This document shows, piece after piece, positions 35,473 to 45,054 of a stretch of DNA of 64,000 nt. The DNA comes from Vreelandella zhanjiangensis DSM 21076 (lineage in GTDB: Bacteria > Pseudomonadota > Gammaproteobacteria > Pseudomonadales > Halomonadaceae), in contig NZ_KB898646.1 in NCBI RefSeq assembly GCF_000377665.1, positions 868,001 through 932,000 on the forward strand, given 5' to 3'. Position 1 is the stretch's first letter. Each line of letters begins with the position of its first letter. Position numbers and translations under genes: made by a program. A model generated the notes under the pieces. The model was not told the origin of the DNA and ran no database searches. It saw only the letters and a program-made list of their open reading frames with translations.

Positions 35473-37317
35473 TCACTGTGCTAGCTGCTTTATATATCCC
35501 CGCGGATCGCGGGGATAATAGTGCTCTGGCTGGCGTTCCAGGTGGGTAAAAAAGCGCGTATCTTTATAAGGCATCTTCATAAATCCCGAAACACCCAAGC
35601 CTTCAATCTGGTCGACACAGGCGAGAATACTCGCCAATAGCACGCGAAACTCATCTTCCTTGGCCGGGTCCAGCAAACGGTAGTAGCTGTGAATTTTCAG
35701 ATGCTGGGGTAGCGCTTCAAAGATGATCATGCCGGTATGGTGGATATCGTTAAGTCTTTGCAGGATATCCATGATCGATTGGGGAAGCGCTAACAGCTCC
35801 TCCGGGTCAGGCCCATCCTCAAAATAACTGTGCTGGCGCGTTCGATCCTCAAGCTCGGGTACCGCGCTTAACTCGTAGTTAATCGCCATCTTCACTTCAG
35901 GATAAAAGGGCTCATCGAGCGCCGTACGCTCCAAGTGTAGCGTTTGGCGGGCGTTAAACAGGCAGCTTTTAAACACCCCCTGGCGATGAATCGCCCGAGC
36001 CAGGTGCACCATGTTATTGACGGCCTCGATGAACGCAGGCTTCAGAGCTGGGTCGTGAAGGTTTAACGACGAATCGATATACACGCCATCGCGTTCCCAG
36101 CGCACAGCCAAGCCACCCACCACCGGGTATTTGCCCAAGCGACTTACGGCGGCCAGGAAGGCTTTTTCAGTCTCCCCCATCCCCTGCATAAACTGCTTAT
36201 AGTAGCGGTCAAGCTGTACGTCATTGACGTCGTTTAAGGTTTCCTGAACGTTGGCTTCGCGCAGAAACGCCTTGCGAGAGCTATAAACCACGGTGTCGAT
36301 TTCTTGTTTGGAGGAGCGCGCCCAGACCGGCACCAGTGGCGTTTTTAGACTAACCGGCAGGTCAATCATGACCATCTTGGAAAGCCTGGGCATCGCGCTT
36401 AAAAAATAGTCACCGGCTTTACGACGCACCTGCGGGTTGGGGTCCAGCATGCCGTCTAGAGTTTTTGCAAACTCCATGGGCAGACCTAACGAGCTTGCCG
36501 GTATTGCCCGATGACCAAATCGACATGACTGGGCTGACGCCAGAGCATAAAGCGTTCCGGCGGCGCCCTGCTCATCAAAGCGTGGCGAAGACAGCGCGCC
36601 GTTGAGCTGCTCTTCGCCAATAAAGTAGACATCTCCCAGACGGGCATTGGTCTGCTGCAGGTTATCGGACATCAGCTCCATCACGTTAGCGCCAACGAAC
36701 TGCAGCTCGCTATCCAGCTGAGCAAATACTGAAGAGCCCCAATCGATAAGCCCAATCGACTCATCCAGCGGATCAAACACAATGTTGGAGGGCTTAATAT
36801 CACCATGCACCACGGGCCGACACTGTGGCCCTACTTCGCGGCGCAGCGCTTTTAAAATATCCGCCAGCTGCTGCGCGATACGCATAATCAGACGCGGAGA
36901 CAAACGCCCTTCTCTCAGGGATATTTGCTCTAGATTCCATCCTGGGGCGCGCTCCATCACCAGGATCGACTGGCCTCTGGCGCGCTGGTAGGTAATCAGT
37001 TTAGGAATGCGGGGGTGAGAGACTTGCTCCAGCATGAACGCCTCTTCTTCCAGACGTTCTTGCAGGTGAGTGGGTAGCGTAATACGGGAAAACTTGAACA
37101 CATAGTGAACTGAGTCGTTTCCCTGGGGCACGCTTCCCGCAAAGACAAAGCCATAGGCGCCCTTACCGATCAGCTCGATATCCCGATAACCCAACTGGGT
37201 AAGCTGTGCCTGGCACAGCGCTACCCAGTCTTTAAGCTTTTGGGCATCGTGATGGTTCAGCAGATAAACCGACTGCTCTTCGGGTATATAGAACTGCTGT
37301 AACGGCGCCTGCGGCAT
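35473..37317 (-). CDS. Hanks-type serine/threonine protein kinase with C-terminal domain of unknown function
   Basis: A 614-residue cytoplasmic protein with no membrane helix. The kinase domain spans about residues 45-310: glycine loop GKGAYGFVF (51-59), Lys75 in VFKFS, catalytic loop HGDIKPSN (171-178, Asp173), and DWG (192-194) in place of DFG. The remaining 300 residues are not recognised. It follows the E2 gene of the 2-oxoacid dehydrogenase by 23 bp with no terminator, so co-transcription is likely. A regulatory role toward that complex is an inference. It faces the lipid transport operon. Confidence 0.85.
   Translation of the reverse strand: MPQAPLQQFYIPEEQSVYLLNHHDAQKLKDWVALCQAQLTQLGYRDIELIGKGAYGFVFAGSVPQGNDSVHYVFKFSRITLPTHLQERLEEEAFMLEQVSHPRIPKLITYQRARGQSILVMERAPGWNLEQISLREGRLSPRLIMRIAQQLADILKALRREVGPQCRPVVHGDIKPSNIVFDPLDESIGLIDWGSSVFAQLDSELQFVGANVMELMSDNLQQTNARLGDVYFIGEEQLNGALSSPRFDEQGAAGTLYALASAQSCRFGHRAIPASSLGLPMEFAKTLDGMLDPNPQVRRKAGDYFLSAMPRLSKMVMIDLPVSLKTPLVPVWARSSKQEIDTVVYSSRKAFLREANVQETLNDVNDVQLDRYYKQFMQGMGETEKAFLAAVSRLGKYPVVGGLAVRWERDGVYIDSSLNLHDPALKPAFIEAVNNMVHLARAIHRQGVFKSCLFNARQTLHLERTALDEPFYPEVKMAINYELSAVPELEDRTRQHSYFEDGPDPEELLALPQSIMDILQRLNDIHHTGMIIFEALPQHLKIHSYYRLLDPAKEDEFRVLLASILACVDQIEGLGVSGFMKMPYKDTRFFTHLERQPEHYYPRDPRGYIKQLAQ
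35495..35517. terminator. Perfect hairpin within the kinase gene 3' end
   Basis: TATCCCCGCG / CGCGGGGATA with a 3-base loop, in the last codons of the kinase gene and 43 bp after the convergent lipoprotein gene. No T-run follows on either strand; it may stop or stabilise transcripts from either side. Confidence 0.35.
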
Positions 37318-37340
37318 TCGTTAGCCCCTGCGATGACGTT

Positions 37341-38648
37341 TTAGCCCAAATAAAGCAGCATCGTTTCAGGCGCTTCCAGAAAACCTTTCCACGTATTACA
37401 GAAGCGGGCAATGGTCCCGCCATCAATAAACCGGTGATCGCCCGCCCAGGTAATCGTCATGATGGCACGGCGCTGAACGACGCCCTGATCATCAAAGCGC
37501 GGTAGCCACTGGGTTTTGCCTATCGCCACAATCGCCGCTTCCGGAGCGTTGATGATGGGGGCGGCATACGTGCCTCCCAAGGCACCAATATTGGAAATAC
37601 TAATCGTGCCTCCTTTAAGGTCGGCCTGATCAACACGCCCTTCACGCGCAGAGGCGGTCAAACGGCCTACTTCACGGGCAATCTCGAATAGCGTTAAGCG
37701 CTCAACGCCTTTGACGTTGGGTACTAGCAAACCTGCCTTGCTGTCTACCGCCATGCCGATATTGCACTGGGGATAGTAGTGCAGCGCGTCGCCAGCCTCG
37801 TTTAGCTGAGCATTGAGTATCGGAGTTTCGGCAACGGCCAATGCCATTGCTTTCATAAAGAAAGGCATTAAGGTGAGGCGTTGCCCCTGAGCGTCGACCT
37901 GGGGTTTTAACCGTTCGCGCAGGGCCAATAGCTCGGTGACATCGATCTCTTCGCCATAATGAAAATGTGGAATCGTGGTGGCCGAAACCACCATGCGCTT
38001 GGCCATTACAGCACGCACGCCCCGCAAGGGCTCAATTCTGGGTGGCTCCTGGCCCAGGGCGCGGGCTTCAGACTGATCGGATACCGGCTTATCGGGCGCT
38101 TCTACTGTCTTGCCTTGATCAAGATACGCTAGCACATCTTCTTTAAGCACCCGGCCATCTTTACCGCTACCTACCATATCGGTCAGCTTGACGCCGTGTT
38201 CGCGCACCAGCCGCCTCACGGCGGGGCTGGCAGGCACCTTGCCCTTATCGCTATAGACACCTTCGCCAGACGCTTTGGGCGGTGCAGCACCGGGCAGCTC
38301 CGCGGCGTCCTCTACTGCGTTATTAAAGGCTTGAGACGGCGCCTGGGAAGGGTGAGTCGCCGAACGATCATCCTCGTGGGCCTCTTGAAGCTGGGTGGTG
38401 GACTCTCCCTCGCTCTCGCCCTGATAGGCATATAACGGAGCATGCACTTTGGCAATCTGCCCCTGGGCCACGTAAAGCTTGGTCACTACGCCAGCTTCCG
38501 GCGCAGTGATTTCTACCAGCGCTTTGTCGGTCATTACTTCGACAATGGGCTGGTCTTCCTCGATCTGGTCGCCTTCCGCGACCCGCCACTCCACCACTTC
38601 ACACTCGACGATGCCTTCACCGATATCGGGCAGCTTAAAATCGCTCAT
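37341..38648 (-). CDS. bkdB: Branched-chain 2-oxoacid dehydrogenase E2 (dihydrolipoyl acyltransferase)
   Basis: A 435-residue E2. The ATG at 38648 is chosen because it starts MSDFKLPDIGEG at the lipoyl domain with GGAGAG upstream; an in-frame ATG at 38663 adds five residues. The lipoyl lysine is Lys42 in MTDKALVEI. The peripheral-subunit-binding domain (ASPAVRRLVREHGVKL) lies near residues 140-180, and the catalytic domain ends in DHRFIDGG (His405, Asp409). It transfers the branched acyl group to CoA. There is one lipoyl domain. No E3 gene is nearby, so lipoamide dehydrogenase must come from elsewhere. Confidence 0.9.
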   Translation of the reverse strand: MSDFKLPDIGEGIVECEVVEWRVAEGDQIEEDQPIVEVMTDKALVEITAPEAGVVTKLYVAQGQIAKVHAPLYAYQGESEGESTTQLQEAHEDDRSATHPSQAPSQAFNNAVEDAAELPGAAPPKASGEGVYSDKGKVPASPAVRRLVREHGVKLTDMVGSGKDGRVLKEDVLAYLDQGKTVEAPDKPVSDQSEARALGQEPPRIEPLRGVRAVMAKRMVVSATTIPHFHYGEEIDVTELLALRERLKPQVDAQGQRLTLMPFFMKAMALAVAETPILNAQLNEAGDALHYYPQCNIGMAVDSKAGLLVPNVKGVERLTLFEIAREVGRLTASAREGRVDQADLKGGTISISNIGALGGTYAAPIINAPEAAIVAIGKTQWLPRFDDQGVVQRRAIMTITWAGDHRFIDGGTIARFCNTWKGFLEAPETMLLYLG

Positions 38649-38686
38649 TGTGTTTCTCTCCATGCGTTCTTAGGCGCTTTAAACCG

Positions 38687-39664
38687 CTAAAAATTAACGC
38701 TTTCGCGAATCGCTTCAAAAATTTTCAGGTGGTCCGGGAAATACTCTTTTTCCAGTACTAGTGGAAAAGGCGTATCAAGCCCGGTTACCCGTCTAATCGG
38801 CGATTCCAGGTAGAGAAAACAACGCTCTTGTATGGTCGCCGCTATTTCACCGGCAAACCCGCCGGTTAACGGCGCTTCATGACTGACCACTAACCGGCCC
38901 GTTTTCAGCACTGACTCGGCCACGGTATCGGCATCCCAGGGAAGCAACGATCGAAGATCTATGACTTCGCAGGTAATGCCCTGCTCTTCAGCAAGCTCTA
39001 CCGCTTTACCAATCACTTCCATCTGCGCGCCCCATCCCACTAGGGTAATATCACTGCCCTCCTTGATGACTTCCGCCTCGCCGATGGGCAGCTGATAATC
39101 TTCTTCAGGTACTTCACCAACCGAGGCGCGATAAAGACGTTTGGGCTCCATAAACAGCACTGGGTCTGGGTCGCGTATCGCCGCCAGCAGTAATCCTTTG
39201 GCTTGGTAGGGGTTGCGCGGCACGACTACTTTCAGACCGGGCGTATGCGTAAAGTAGGCTTCGGGGGACTGAGAGTGATAAAGGCCCCCGGCAATACCGC
39301 CGCCATAAGGCGTACGAATTGTAAGCCCACCTACGTTAAACAAATCGCCGGAACGATAGCGGTATTTGGCGGTTTCATTAACGATCTGATCAAAGGCGGG
39401 AAAGATATAATCAGCAAACTGAATTTCTGCTACGGGAACGGAGCCTTGCGCGGCTAAACCGTTGGCAAAGCCAATAATGCCCTGCTCGACCAAGGGCGTA
39501 TTGAAACAGCGTGCCTTGCCGTATTTTTCCTGAAGATGGCTGGTAGCGCGAAACACACCACCGAAAATGCCCACGTCCTCACCAAAGCAGATGACTTTTT
39601 CATCCTCCGCCATGGCAATATCCAGCGCATTATTAATCGCCTGTAGCATATTCATCGTGGGCAT
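38687..39664 (-). CDS. bkdA2: Branched-chain 2-oxoacid dehydrogenase E1 beta subunit
   Basis: A 325-residue E1-beta starting [18 protein letters not shown]; a longer ORF reaches back into the alpha gene. AGGAGG lies about 10 bases upstream inside the alpha gene's end, and the ATG follows the alpha stop by one base. Seen are [54 protein letters not shown] and [15 protein letters not shown], all typical of branched-chain E1-beta. With E1-alpha it decarboxylates the 2-oxoacids of Val, Leu and Ile. Confidence 0.93.
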   Translation of the reverse strand: MPTMNMLQAINNALDIAMAEDEKVICFGEDVGIFGGVFRATSHLQEKYGKARCFNTPLVEQGIIGFANGLAAQGSVPVAEIQFADYIFPAFDQIVNETAKYRYRSGDLFNVGGLTIRTPYGGGIAGGLYHSQSPEAYFTHTPGLKVVVPRNPYQAKGLLLAAIRDPDPVLFMEPKRLYRASVGEVPEEDYQLPIGEAEVIKEGSDITLVGWGAQMEVIGKAVELAEEQGITCEVIDLRSLLPWDADTVAESVLKTGRLVVSHEAPLTGGFAGEIAATIQERCFLYLESPIRRVTGLDTPFPLVLEKEYFPDHLKIFEAIRESVNF

Positions 39665-39665
39665 A

Positions 39666-40871
39666 TTACGCGTCCTCCTGCGGGCTGGTGGCGGCATCCA
39701 CGTCTAAATCCAACGATTGCATTCCGCGCGGGTATGCCTCGGGATAACGGCGAATATGGCTTTTCAGGTGATCGAACTGGCGCTGCAGCGCTGGGGTAAC
39801 GTCGGCATAGACATCGCTAACCAGGCTATCCAGAGGCGGAGACGGGCGTTTCTCAGCGCGCTTCATGGTTTCGAGCACTTCACGACGCAGGGTTTCCTGC
39901 AGGTGGGTCTCTTCCTCCTCACTCCACCAGCCCTTTTTAAGCATCCACTTCTGCATACGCAGCACAGGGTCTTTGAGCCGCCACGTCTCTTCTTCACTTT
40001 TCAGCCGGTAACCCGACGGGTCATCAGACGATGAATGCGCCGCAAGGCGATACGTCATGGCCTCAATTAACACGGGCTGATTTTGCTCAACGGCGATTTT
40101 TCGCGCCCGTTGCGTGGCCTCAAAAACCGCCAGCACATCGTTACCATCCACGCGAATAACGTGCATATGGTAGCCAAACGCACGCGGTGCGATGCCGTCG
40201 GCGGCAAACTGCTCAACCGCCGGGGTGGAAATGGCGTAGCCATTATTACGGCAGAAAAAAATGACCGGCACTTTATGCACCGAGGCCATATTCAGCGCCG
40301 CATGAAAATCGCCTTCCGAGGCGGCGCCTTCGCCAAAAAAGGTCAGCGTGCAGTTACCGTCTCCGGCAAGCTTCTGGCCATATGCGTAGCCTGTCGCCTG
40401 AGGAATTTGCGTCGCCAGCGGTGAGGAAATTGTCATGTAGTGGAGCTTGCGCGAGCCGTAGTGAACCGGCATCTGGCGGCCTTTGCCATAATCCAGCTCA
40501 TTACCAAATAGCTGGTTCATAAATTCATCAATGGAAAAGCCGCGATACATCAGAGCACCCTGTTCACGGTACTGGGCCATGATCATATCGGTGTCGCTCA
40601 GGGCAGCGGTAGAGCCGATAACGGCGGCTTCTTCACCGACACACTGCATATAGAAGCTAAGCCGCCCCTGGCGTTGCGCAGCCATCATGCGCTCGTCAAG
40701 AATCCGGGTGGAAAGCATGGCGTGATAAAGCCTGCGAGCATGGTCACGTTCAAGCGCCGGCTCTTCGGCGCCGCTATACAGCTCGCCTTCAGGATCAAGC
40801 ACGCTGAAGGTGTCAATGGACAGCTCATCACCGGTCATGAATGTTGGCTGGTGTACGTAGTGCGTCATCAT
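39666..40871 (-). CDS. bkdA1: Branched-chain 2-oxoacid dehydrogenase E1 alpha subunit
   Basis: A 401-residue thiamine diphosphate enzyme. The TPP motif begins GDGN (171-174) and ends with the asparagines of [13 protein letters not shown] (Asn209/210). [17 protein letters not shown] is characteristic of branched-chain E1-alpha. The loop [19 protein letters not shown] (about 271-289) is the counterpart of the human BCKDHA loop that is phosphorylated by its kinase, and Ser280-282 are present. First gene of the operon E1alpha-E1beta-E2-kinase. The 192-bp gap upstream shows no regulator gene and no promoter I would defend. Confidence 0.93.
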   Translation of the reverse strand: MMTHYVHQPTFMTGDELSIDTFSVLDPEGELYSGAEEPALERDHARRLYHAMLSTRILDERMMAAQRQGRLSFYMQCVGEEAAVIGSTAALSDTDMIMAQYREQGALMYRGFSIDEFMNQLFGNELDYGKGRQMPVHYGSRKLHYMTISSPLATQIPQATGYAYGQKLAGDGNCTLTFFGEGAASEGDFHAALNMASVHKVPVIFFCRNNGYAISTPAVEQFAADGIAPRAFGYHMHVIRVDGNDVLAVFEATQRARKIAVEQNQPVLIEAMTYRLAAHSSSDDPSGYRLKSEEETWRLKDPVLRMQKWMLKKGWWSEEEETHLQETLRREVLETMKRAEKRPSPPLDSLVSDVYADVTPALQRQFDHLKSHIRRYPEAYPRGMQSLDLDVDAATSPQEDA

Positions 40872-41063
40872 TATTGTCCTTGTTTTGCCCCTTTTGAAGG
40901 CAGTGTTGTTGGTGATGACCTTTTATGCCAGTGGATTTATCTGGTTTAAGTCAACGCAACTACTGCGACAGTAACGCAGCACAAGACAATAAGGGATTCA
41001 ACTTAAGACGAAGAGACACGCGACAGCGCGCTTTGAGATGAGGCGACTTAGGCAAGGCGCCGC

Positions 41064-41879
41064 TTAACGTGTCGAATGACGGGCCAAATCCCCTGGGGAG
41101 GACGACAAATGCAGGCGTATCTTGCTTTGTAAGGCATCAAACAGGCTATCGATCGTCAGTGCCAGCAGTGCAATCAGTAGCGCTCCCTGAATAACATACG
41201 CCATATTGCCATTGATGATGCCGGCAATAATCGGGTCGCCCAAATTGCTGGCCCCAACTGTTGCCCCCAAGGCAGCGGTGGCAATATTGATCGTCACCGA
41301 TGTACGAATCCCGGCCAGAATAACCGGCGCGGCAAGCGGAAGTTCTACCTGATAAAGCGTTTGTAACGGCGTCATGCCCATGGCATGGGCAGCCGTTTTC
41401 ATATCGGCGTCTACATCCTGAAGACCTGTGAGCGTATTGCGGACAATCGGCAGCAGGCCATACAGCATTAACGCCATGATAATGGGCAGCGTACCAAAAC
41501 CCAGCACCGGCACCGCCAGCGCCAGTACCGCCACCGGTGGAAACGTTTGCCCAAGCGATGCAAGCTGCGACACTAAGGGTAAAAAGTCTTGGCCTTTTTT
41601 GCGCGTCACCGCAATACCCGCGCCAACGCCAAGGCTAATAGTGACAATCGCCGCCACTCCCACCACCAGCAGATGACGGCCAAGCAGATCGTAGAAATGC
41701 GCGCGCTGATAAATCACCTGCCGGGCATTAGGTTCAAACCACCGAAAGAGCCCTTCTGCATACGGGATACCCAGCACACAGATCGCCAGCAATAAGCCCC
41801 AAAGTAGCGGCTGCCCCCATAAGCGATTACTGGGGGATTGCGCTGACAGGCGAGCAGGCTGTTTTACGTTAGGCTTCAC
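41064..41879 (-). CDS. yehW: ABC permease, OsmU/YehW type (compatible-solute importer)
   Basis: A 271-residue permease. I choose the GTG at 41879 (product VKPNVKQPARLS) because AAAGGAAG precedes it at normal spacing; the longer ORF runs back through the ATPase gene. It has six or so helices and the EAA loop AHAMGMTPLQTLYQVELPLAAPVI. GIRTSVTINIATAALGATVGASNLGDPIIAG is typical of glycine betaine/choline permeases. Last gene of the four-gene importer operon; it overlaps the ATPase gene by 11 bp. Confidence 0.85.
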   Translation of the reverse strand: MKPNVKQPARLSAQSPSNRLWGQPLLWGLLLAICVLGIPYAEGLFRWFEPNARQVIYQRAHFYDLLGRHLLVVGVAAIVTISLGVGAGIAVTRKKGQDFLPLVSQLASLGQTFPPVAVLALAVPVLGFGTLPIIMALMLYGLLPIVRNTLTGLQDVDADMKTAAHAMGMTPLQTLYQVELPLAAPVILAGIRTSVTINIATAALGATVGASNLGDPIIAGIINGNMAYVIQGALLIALLALTIDSLFDALQSKIRLHLSSSPGDLARHSTR

Positions 41880-42834
41880 GCATACTTCCTTTTTCCAGCT
41901 GGGCCTCTTTAACGATTTTGCGCAGCGACAGTTCGCCAATGGGCACATCGTGCTGGTCGACAACAGCAAGGCGGTCGGTATGATCGCGCAGCATCATCGA
42001 TAGCGCCTGGCGCAGAGAGAAGTCCGCGGGAATACGATACTGTGAAGGCAAGGTGGGTCCCATAGACGACATATGATCTTTGACGCGCGTCAATGCCGCC
42101 TGTTTCAAACCGCGCTCCAGTCCACCCAAAAGCGATTCGACAAAGGGGTCCTTCGGGTGCTGCAAAAGCGCCAGCGGTGTGCCCTGCTGCACAATCAAAC
42201 CGTCACGCATCACCACTAGATGATCGGCAAGTTTTAATGCTTCATCCATATCGTGGGTAACAAATACCACTGTTTTATGCAGGCGAGCTTGAAGACTTGC
42301 CAGCTCATCCTGGAGCTTGATGCGGGTAATCGGGTCCAGCGCACCGAAGGGCTCATCCATCAATAGAATATCCGGATCCGCCGCCAGAGCCCGGGCTACT
42401 CCTACGCGCTGCGCCTGGCCGCCGGAAAGCTGATGCGGATACTTGTGGGCAAACTCCTCAACGGGCAGGCCAAGCAACTCCATCAGCTCTTTCACACGCG
42501 CCTGAATATCCTCAGCCGACCATTTGAGTAGCCGAGGCACCAGGCCGATATTGCGTGCGACCGTCCAATGCGGAAATAAGCCGGTGCTTTGTATCACATA
42601 GCCAATCCGGCGGCGCAGCTTGACCGGGTCGTAAGCCTCGATAGCTTGACCATCCAGAATAATATCGCCATCGCTACGCTCGATCAGGCGGTTGATCATA
42701 CGCAGCGTGGTTGATTTACCGCAGCCCGACGTGCCTACCAGCGCACAAAACTTGCCTTTGGCGATCTTCAAATCAATCGCATTGACCGCCGTTTCATCGC
42801 CAAAGCGTTTGGTGACTTGTGATAGCTCAATCAT
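41869..42834 (-). CDS. yehX: ABC ATPase, OsmU/YehX type (compatible-solute importer)
   Basis: A 321-residue ATPase of the OpuCA/ProV/YehX group. Walker A is GTSGCGKST (34-42), FPHWTVARNIGLVPRLL follows, the signature is LSGGQAQRVGVARAL, and Walker B is ILLMDEPFGALDP. The C-terminal part after about residue 240 keeps a CBS-like stretch (RLAVVDQHDVPIGELSLRKIVKE). Such domains sense ionic strength in OpuA-type transporters. ATG overlaps the upstream permease stop (ATGA). Confidence 0.9.
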   Translation of the reverse strand: MIELSQVTKRFGDETAVNAIDLKIAKGKFCALVGTSGCGKSTTLRMINRLIERSDGDIILDGQAIEAYDPVKLRRRIGYVIQSTGLFPHWTVARNIGLVPRLLKWSAEDIQARVKELMELLGLPVEEFAHKYPHQLSGGQAQRVGVARALAADPDILLMDEPFGALDPITRIKLQDELASLQARLHKTVVFVTHDMDEALKLADHLVVMRDGLIVQQGTPLALLQHPKDPFVESLLGGLERGLKQAALTRVKDHMSSMGPTLPSQYRIPADFSLRQALSMMLRDHTDRLAVVDQHDVPIGELSLRKIVKEAQLEKGSMREA

Positions 42835-44027
42835 CGAACACCTCCGGGGCGCAGCACTTCAGCCAAGGCACCCAGCCCCGCATCCACCACTAGAGCCAGT
42901 ATCAAAATAGGCAGTGCGCCAAGCAGCACCATATCCATAGCAGCTTGACCGAGCCCTTGAAATATAAACGTTCCTAGCCCGCCAGCGCCGATTAACGCGG
43001 CAACCGCTGTCAATCCTATGGCTTGTACGGTGGTAATACGCACCCCCTCAAGCATAATCGGAAGCGCCAGGGGTAAGCGCACCTGCCAGAACCGCTGGCT
43101 GGCGCGCATGCCCATGGCGCTGGCGGCTTCCAGCGTATCAGGGCTGACTTCTTCAAGCGCAATGTAGGTATTGCGCACCATGGGCAGCAGGCTGTAGGCC
43201 ACCAGTGCAATTAATGCCGGCGTATTACCAATCCCGCTGACCCCTAACTGGGCAAGGATAGGTACGTTAGCGGCCAGCCAGGCAAGCGGCGCCAGCAAAA
43301 GGCCAAACAGGGCCAGGCTCGGAATGGTTTGTAAAAAGTTGAGTAGCGCAAAAGCGCTTTTCTGCAGTTTTACAAAGCGTCGCATCAACAACGCCAGTAA
43401 CGTGCCTACAACGATGCTAATACTGACCGCCACACTTACTAGTAAAATGTGCTCTAACGCTGCCTGGATAAACTGTCGATCACGTGCTTTAAATTCTTGA
43501 ATCAGCGCCAAATCGCTCAACCATAGCGATGCGCATAGCCACCAGACCAGCCCTATACTCGAGAGTATCACCACCGGCCAAAAGCGCCTCAAGGCGAGTT
43601 TTAAGCGCAGCTCAATCAGGCATAGCATCAGGATAAACAACAAAACCCAGTAGCCTGCCCCTATACCTAACCGTGCTTGAGGAAGCTCTGGGTCTATTAA
43701 AAAGTGGCCAGCAACCATTAATCCAAACGGCATTAGCGCTAGAATTAACACCACCACCCCAAGGGCTGCCCAGTAATTAGTGCGGCTGGGTTGATAGGCA
43801 AGCCCGCCCACCGCGATAATTAATAGCGATGCCAGCAGCACCCCAGGCCAGCCAATGGCATCCATTGCGCTAACACCTGTCGCCTGGACAATTCGATTCG
43901 CCGCAACGCTTACTGCGTCCAACCCCCAAACCGCCGCCAGCATCGTCACGCTTAAACTGACTAAAACAACATTAGGGTGCTTGCCACGCCCTAGCCTGGG
44001 CGTGGGTAGCGCATCCAAAAGCGACAT
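42831..44027 (-). CDS. yehY: ABC permease with extended N-terminus, OsmU/YehY type
   Basis: A 398-residue permease. About 180 N-terminal residues form extra membrane helices absent from short OpuCB-like permeases; this matches YehY (about 385 aa) and distinguishes it from the 271-residue partner. The C-terminal half carries the transport fold (GTLLALLMRRFVKLQKSAFALLNFLQTIPSLALFGLLLAPLAW; ALEEVSPDTLEAASAMGMRASQRFWQVRLPLALPIMLEG). The order binding protein, YehY, YehX, YehW reproduces the E. coli osmF-yehYXW operon. It is 3 bp from the binding-protein gene. Confidence 0.87.
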   Translation of the reverse strand: MSLLDALPTPRLGRGKHPNVVLVSLSVTMLAAVWGLDAVSVAANRIVQATGVSAMDAIGWPGVLLASLLIIAVGGLAYQPSRTNYWAALGVVVLILALMPFGLMVAGHFLIDPELPQARLGIGAGYWVLLFILMLCLIELRLKLALRRFWPVVILSSIGLVWWLCASLWLSDLALIQEFKARDRQFIQAALEHILLVSVAVSISIVVGTLLALLMRRFVKLQKSAFALLNFLQTIPSLALFGLLLAPLAWLAANVPILAQLGVSGIGNTPALIALVAYSLLPMVRNTYIALEEVSPDTLEAASAMGMRASQRFWQVRLPLALPIMLEGVRITTVQAIGLTAVAALIGAGGLGTFIFQGLGQAAMDMVLLGALPILILALVVDAGLGALAEVLRPGGVR

Positions 44028-44030
44028 TAA

Positions 44031-44942
44031 TTAGTTATCCAGACTGTCGAGATAGTCGTTGGCGACTTGATCCGCCGATAGGCCATTAACGGCTACGTTG
44101 GCATTGAGTTCCTGCAGGGTTACTTCATCAAGAGTTGAAAAAACCTTTTCAAGAAGCGGCTTGATATCCGGATAGGCGTCTAAAACGCTTTCACGCACAA
44201 CAGGCGCCGGCTGATACACCGGCTGAACGCCTCGGGTATCCTCTAACACCACCAGACCCAGCGCATTTAATCCACCGTCGGTCCCATAAGTCATGGCACC
44301 ATTAACTCCGCTGGTCTGTTGGGCGGCGGCGCGCATTGTCGCGGCGGTATTGCCCCCTGAAAGTACCAGCAGCTGATCTGCCGTCAGTTCAAACCCGTAA
44401 GCCTCCTGAAACGCAGGGAGCGCTTGGGCGGACTCAACGAACTCAGCGCTGGCTGCGAATTTGAAATCCCCACCATCAGCGATATAGGCGGCTAAATCAT
44501 CCAGCGTTTTTAAATTATGCTCACTCGCCACATCTTCACGAATACTCATGGCCCAAGTGTTATTGGCACTCGCCGGCGTTAACCACACCAACCCGTTTTG
44601 AGCATCCTGTTCGCGTACGGTCTGGTAGGCCTGTTCGGGGTCTTTCCACACATCACTGTCAGCCATGTCAAAGAAGAACGCGCCGTTACCGGTATATTCA
44701 GGGTACAGATCTATTTCACCGGTCGTCAGCGCAGTACGCACAACATTGGTCGCCCCCAGCTGTAGACGGTTTTCAGTGGCGATACCGTTGCGCTCCAGCG
44801 TCTGAATGATCAGCTCGCCCAGCACGGCACCTTCCGTATCGATCTTGGAAGACACCACGACGGGGTCGTTCGCGCTCGCTTGAGAGAGTGTTACCAGCGA
44901 GAGGCTGGTCACCAATAGCAAAGGTTTCATTGTAAAGCGCAT
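44031..44942 (-). CDS. osmF: Periplasmic glycine betaine/choline-type binding protein (OsmF/YehZ)
   Basis: A 303-residue exported binding protein of the OpuAC/QAT type. The signal peptide is KPLLLVTSLSLVTLSQASA. The mature protein begins with VVVSSKIDTEGAVLGELIIQ. NAVLTTGEIDLYPEYTGNG-like text (here ALTTGEIDLYPEYTGNGAFFF) is the family hallmark for compatible-solute binding. First gene of the operon. Upstream is a 261-bp non-coding gap with an inverted repeat and a 15-bp tandem array that may control osmotic expression. Ligand choice between betaine, choline and others is open; E. coli OsmF has low betaine affinity. Confidence 0.88.
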   Translation of the reverse strand: MRFTMKPLLLVTSLSLVTLSQASANDPVVVSSKIDTEGAVLGELIIQTLERNGIATENRLQLGATNVVRTALTTGEIDLYPEYTGNGAFFFDMADSDVWKDPEQAYQTVREQDAQNGLVWLTPASANNTWAMSIREDVASEHNLKTLDDLAAYIADGGDFKFAASAEFVESAQALPAFQEAYGFELTADQLLVLSGGNTAATMRAAAQQTSGVNGAMTYGTDGGLNALGLVVLEDTRGVQPVYQPAPVVRESVLDAYPDIKPLLEKVFSTLDEVTLQELNANVAVNGLSADQVANDYLDSLDN

Positions 44943-44994
44943 CTTGGCAATCCTTTAGTAGACGTCTTTATTGAAGGGGTCGTTGCTGAGCGTT

Positions 44995-45028
44995 GTAGGC
45001 AAACTGACGCTCACGCCAGCTTGCCTAC
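44995..45028. promoter_or_regulatory. Interrupted inverted repeat in the osmF upstream region
   Basis: Outer arms GTAGGCAA (44995-45002) and TTGCCTAC (45021-45028) enclose a second partial stem CTG-CG / CG-CAG. On the minus strand there is no T-run, so it is either a weak end for cysS transcripts or an operator/leader hairpin for osmF, whose start is 53 bp away. Confidence 0.4.
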
Positions 45029-45054
45029 ACATCCTGGCATTTACAGGTTCTACA

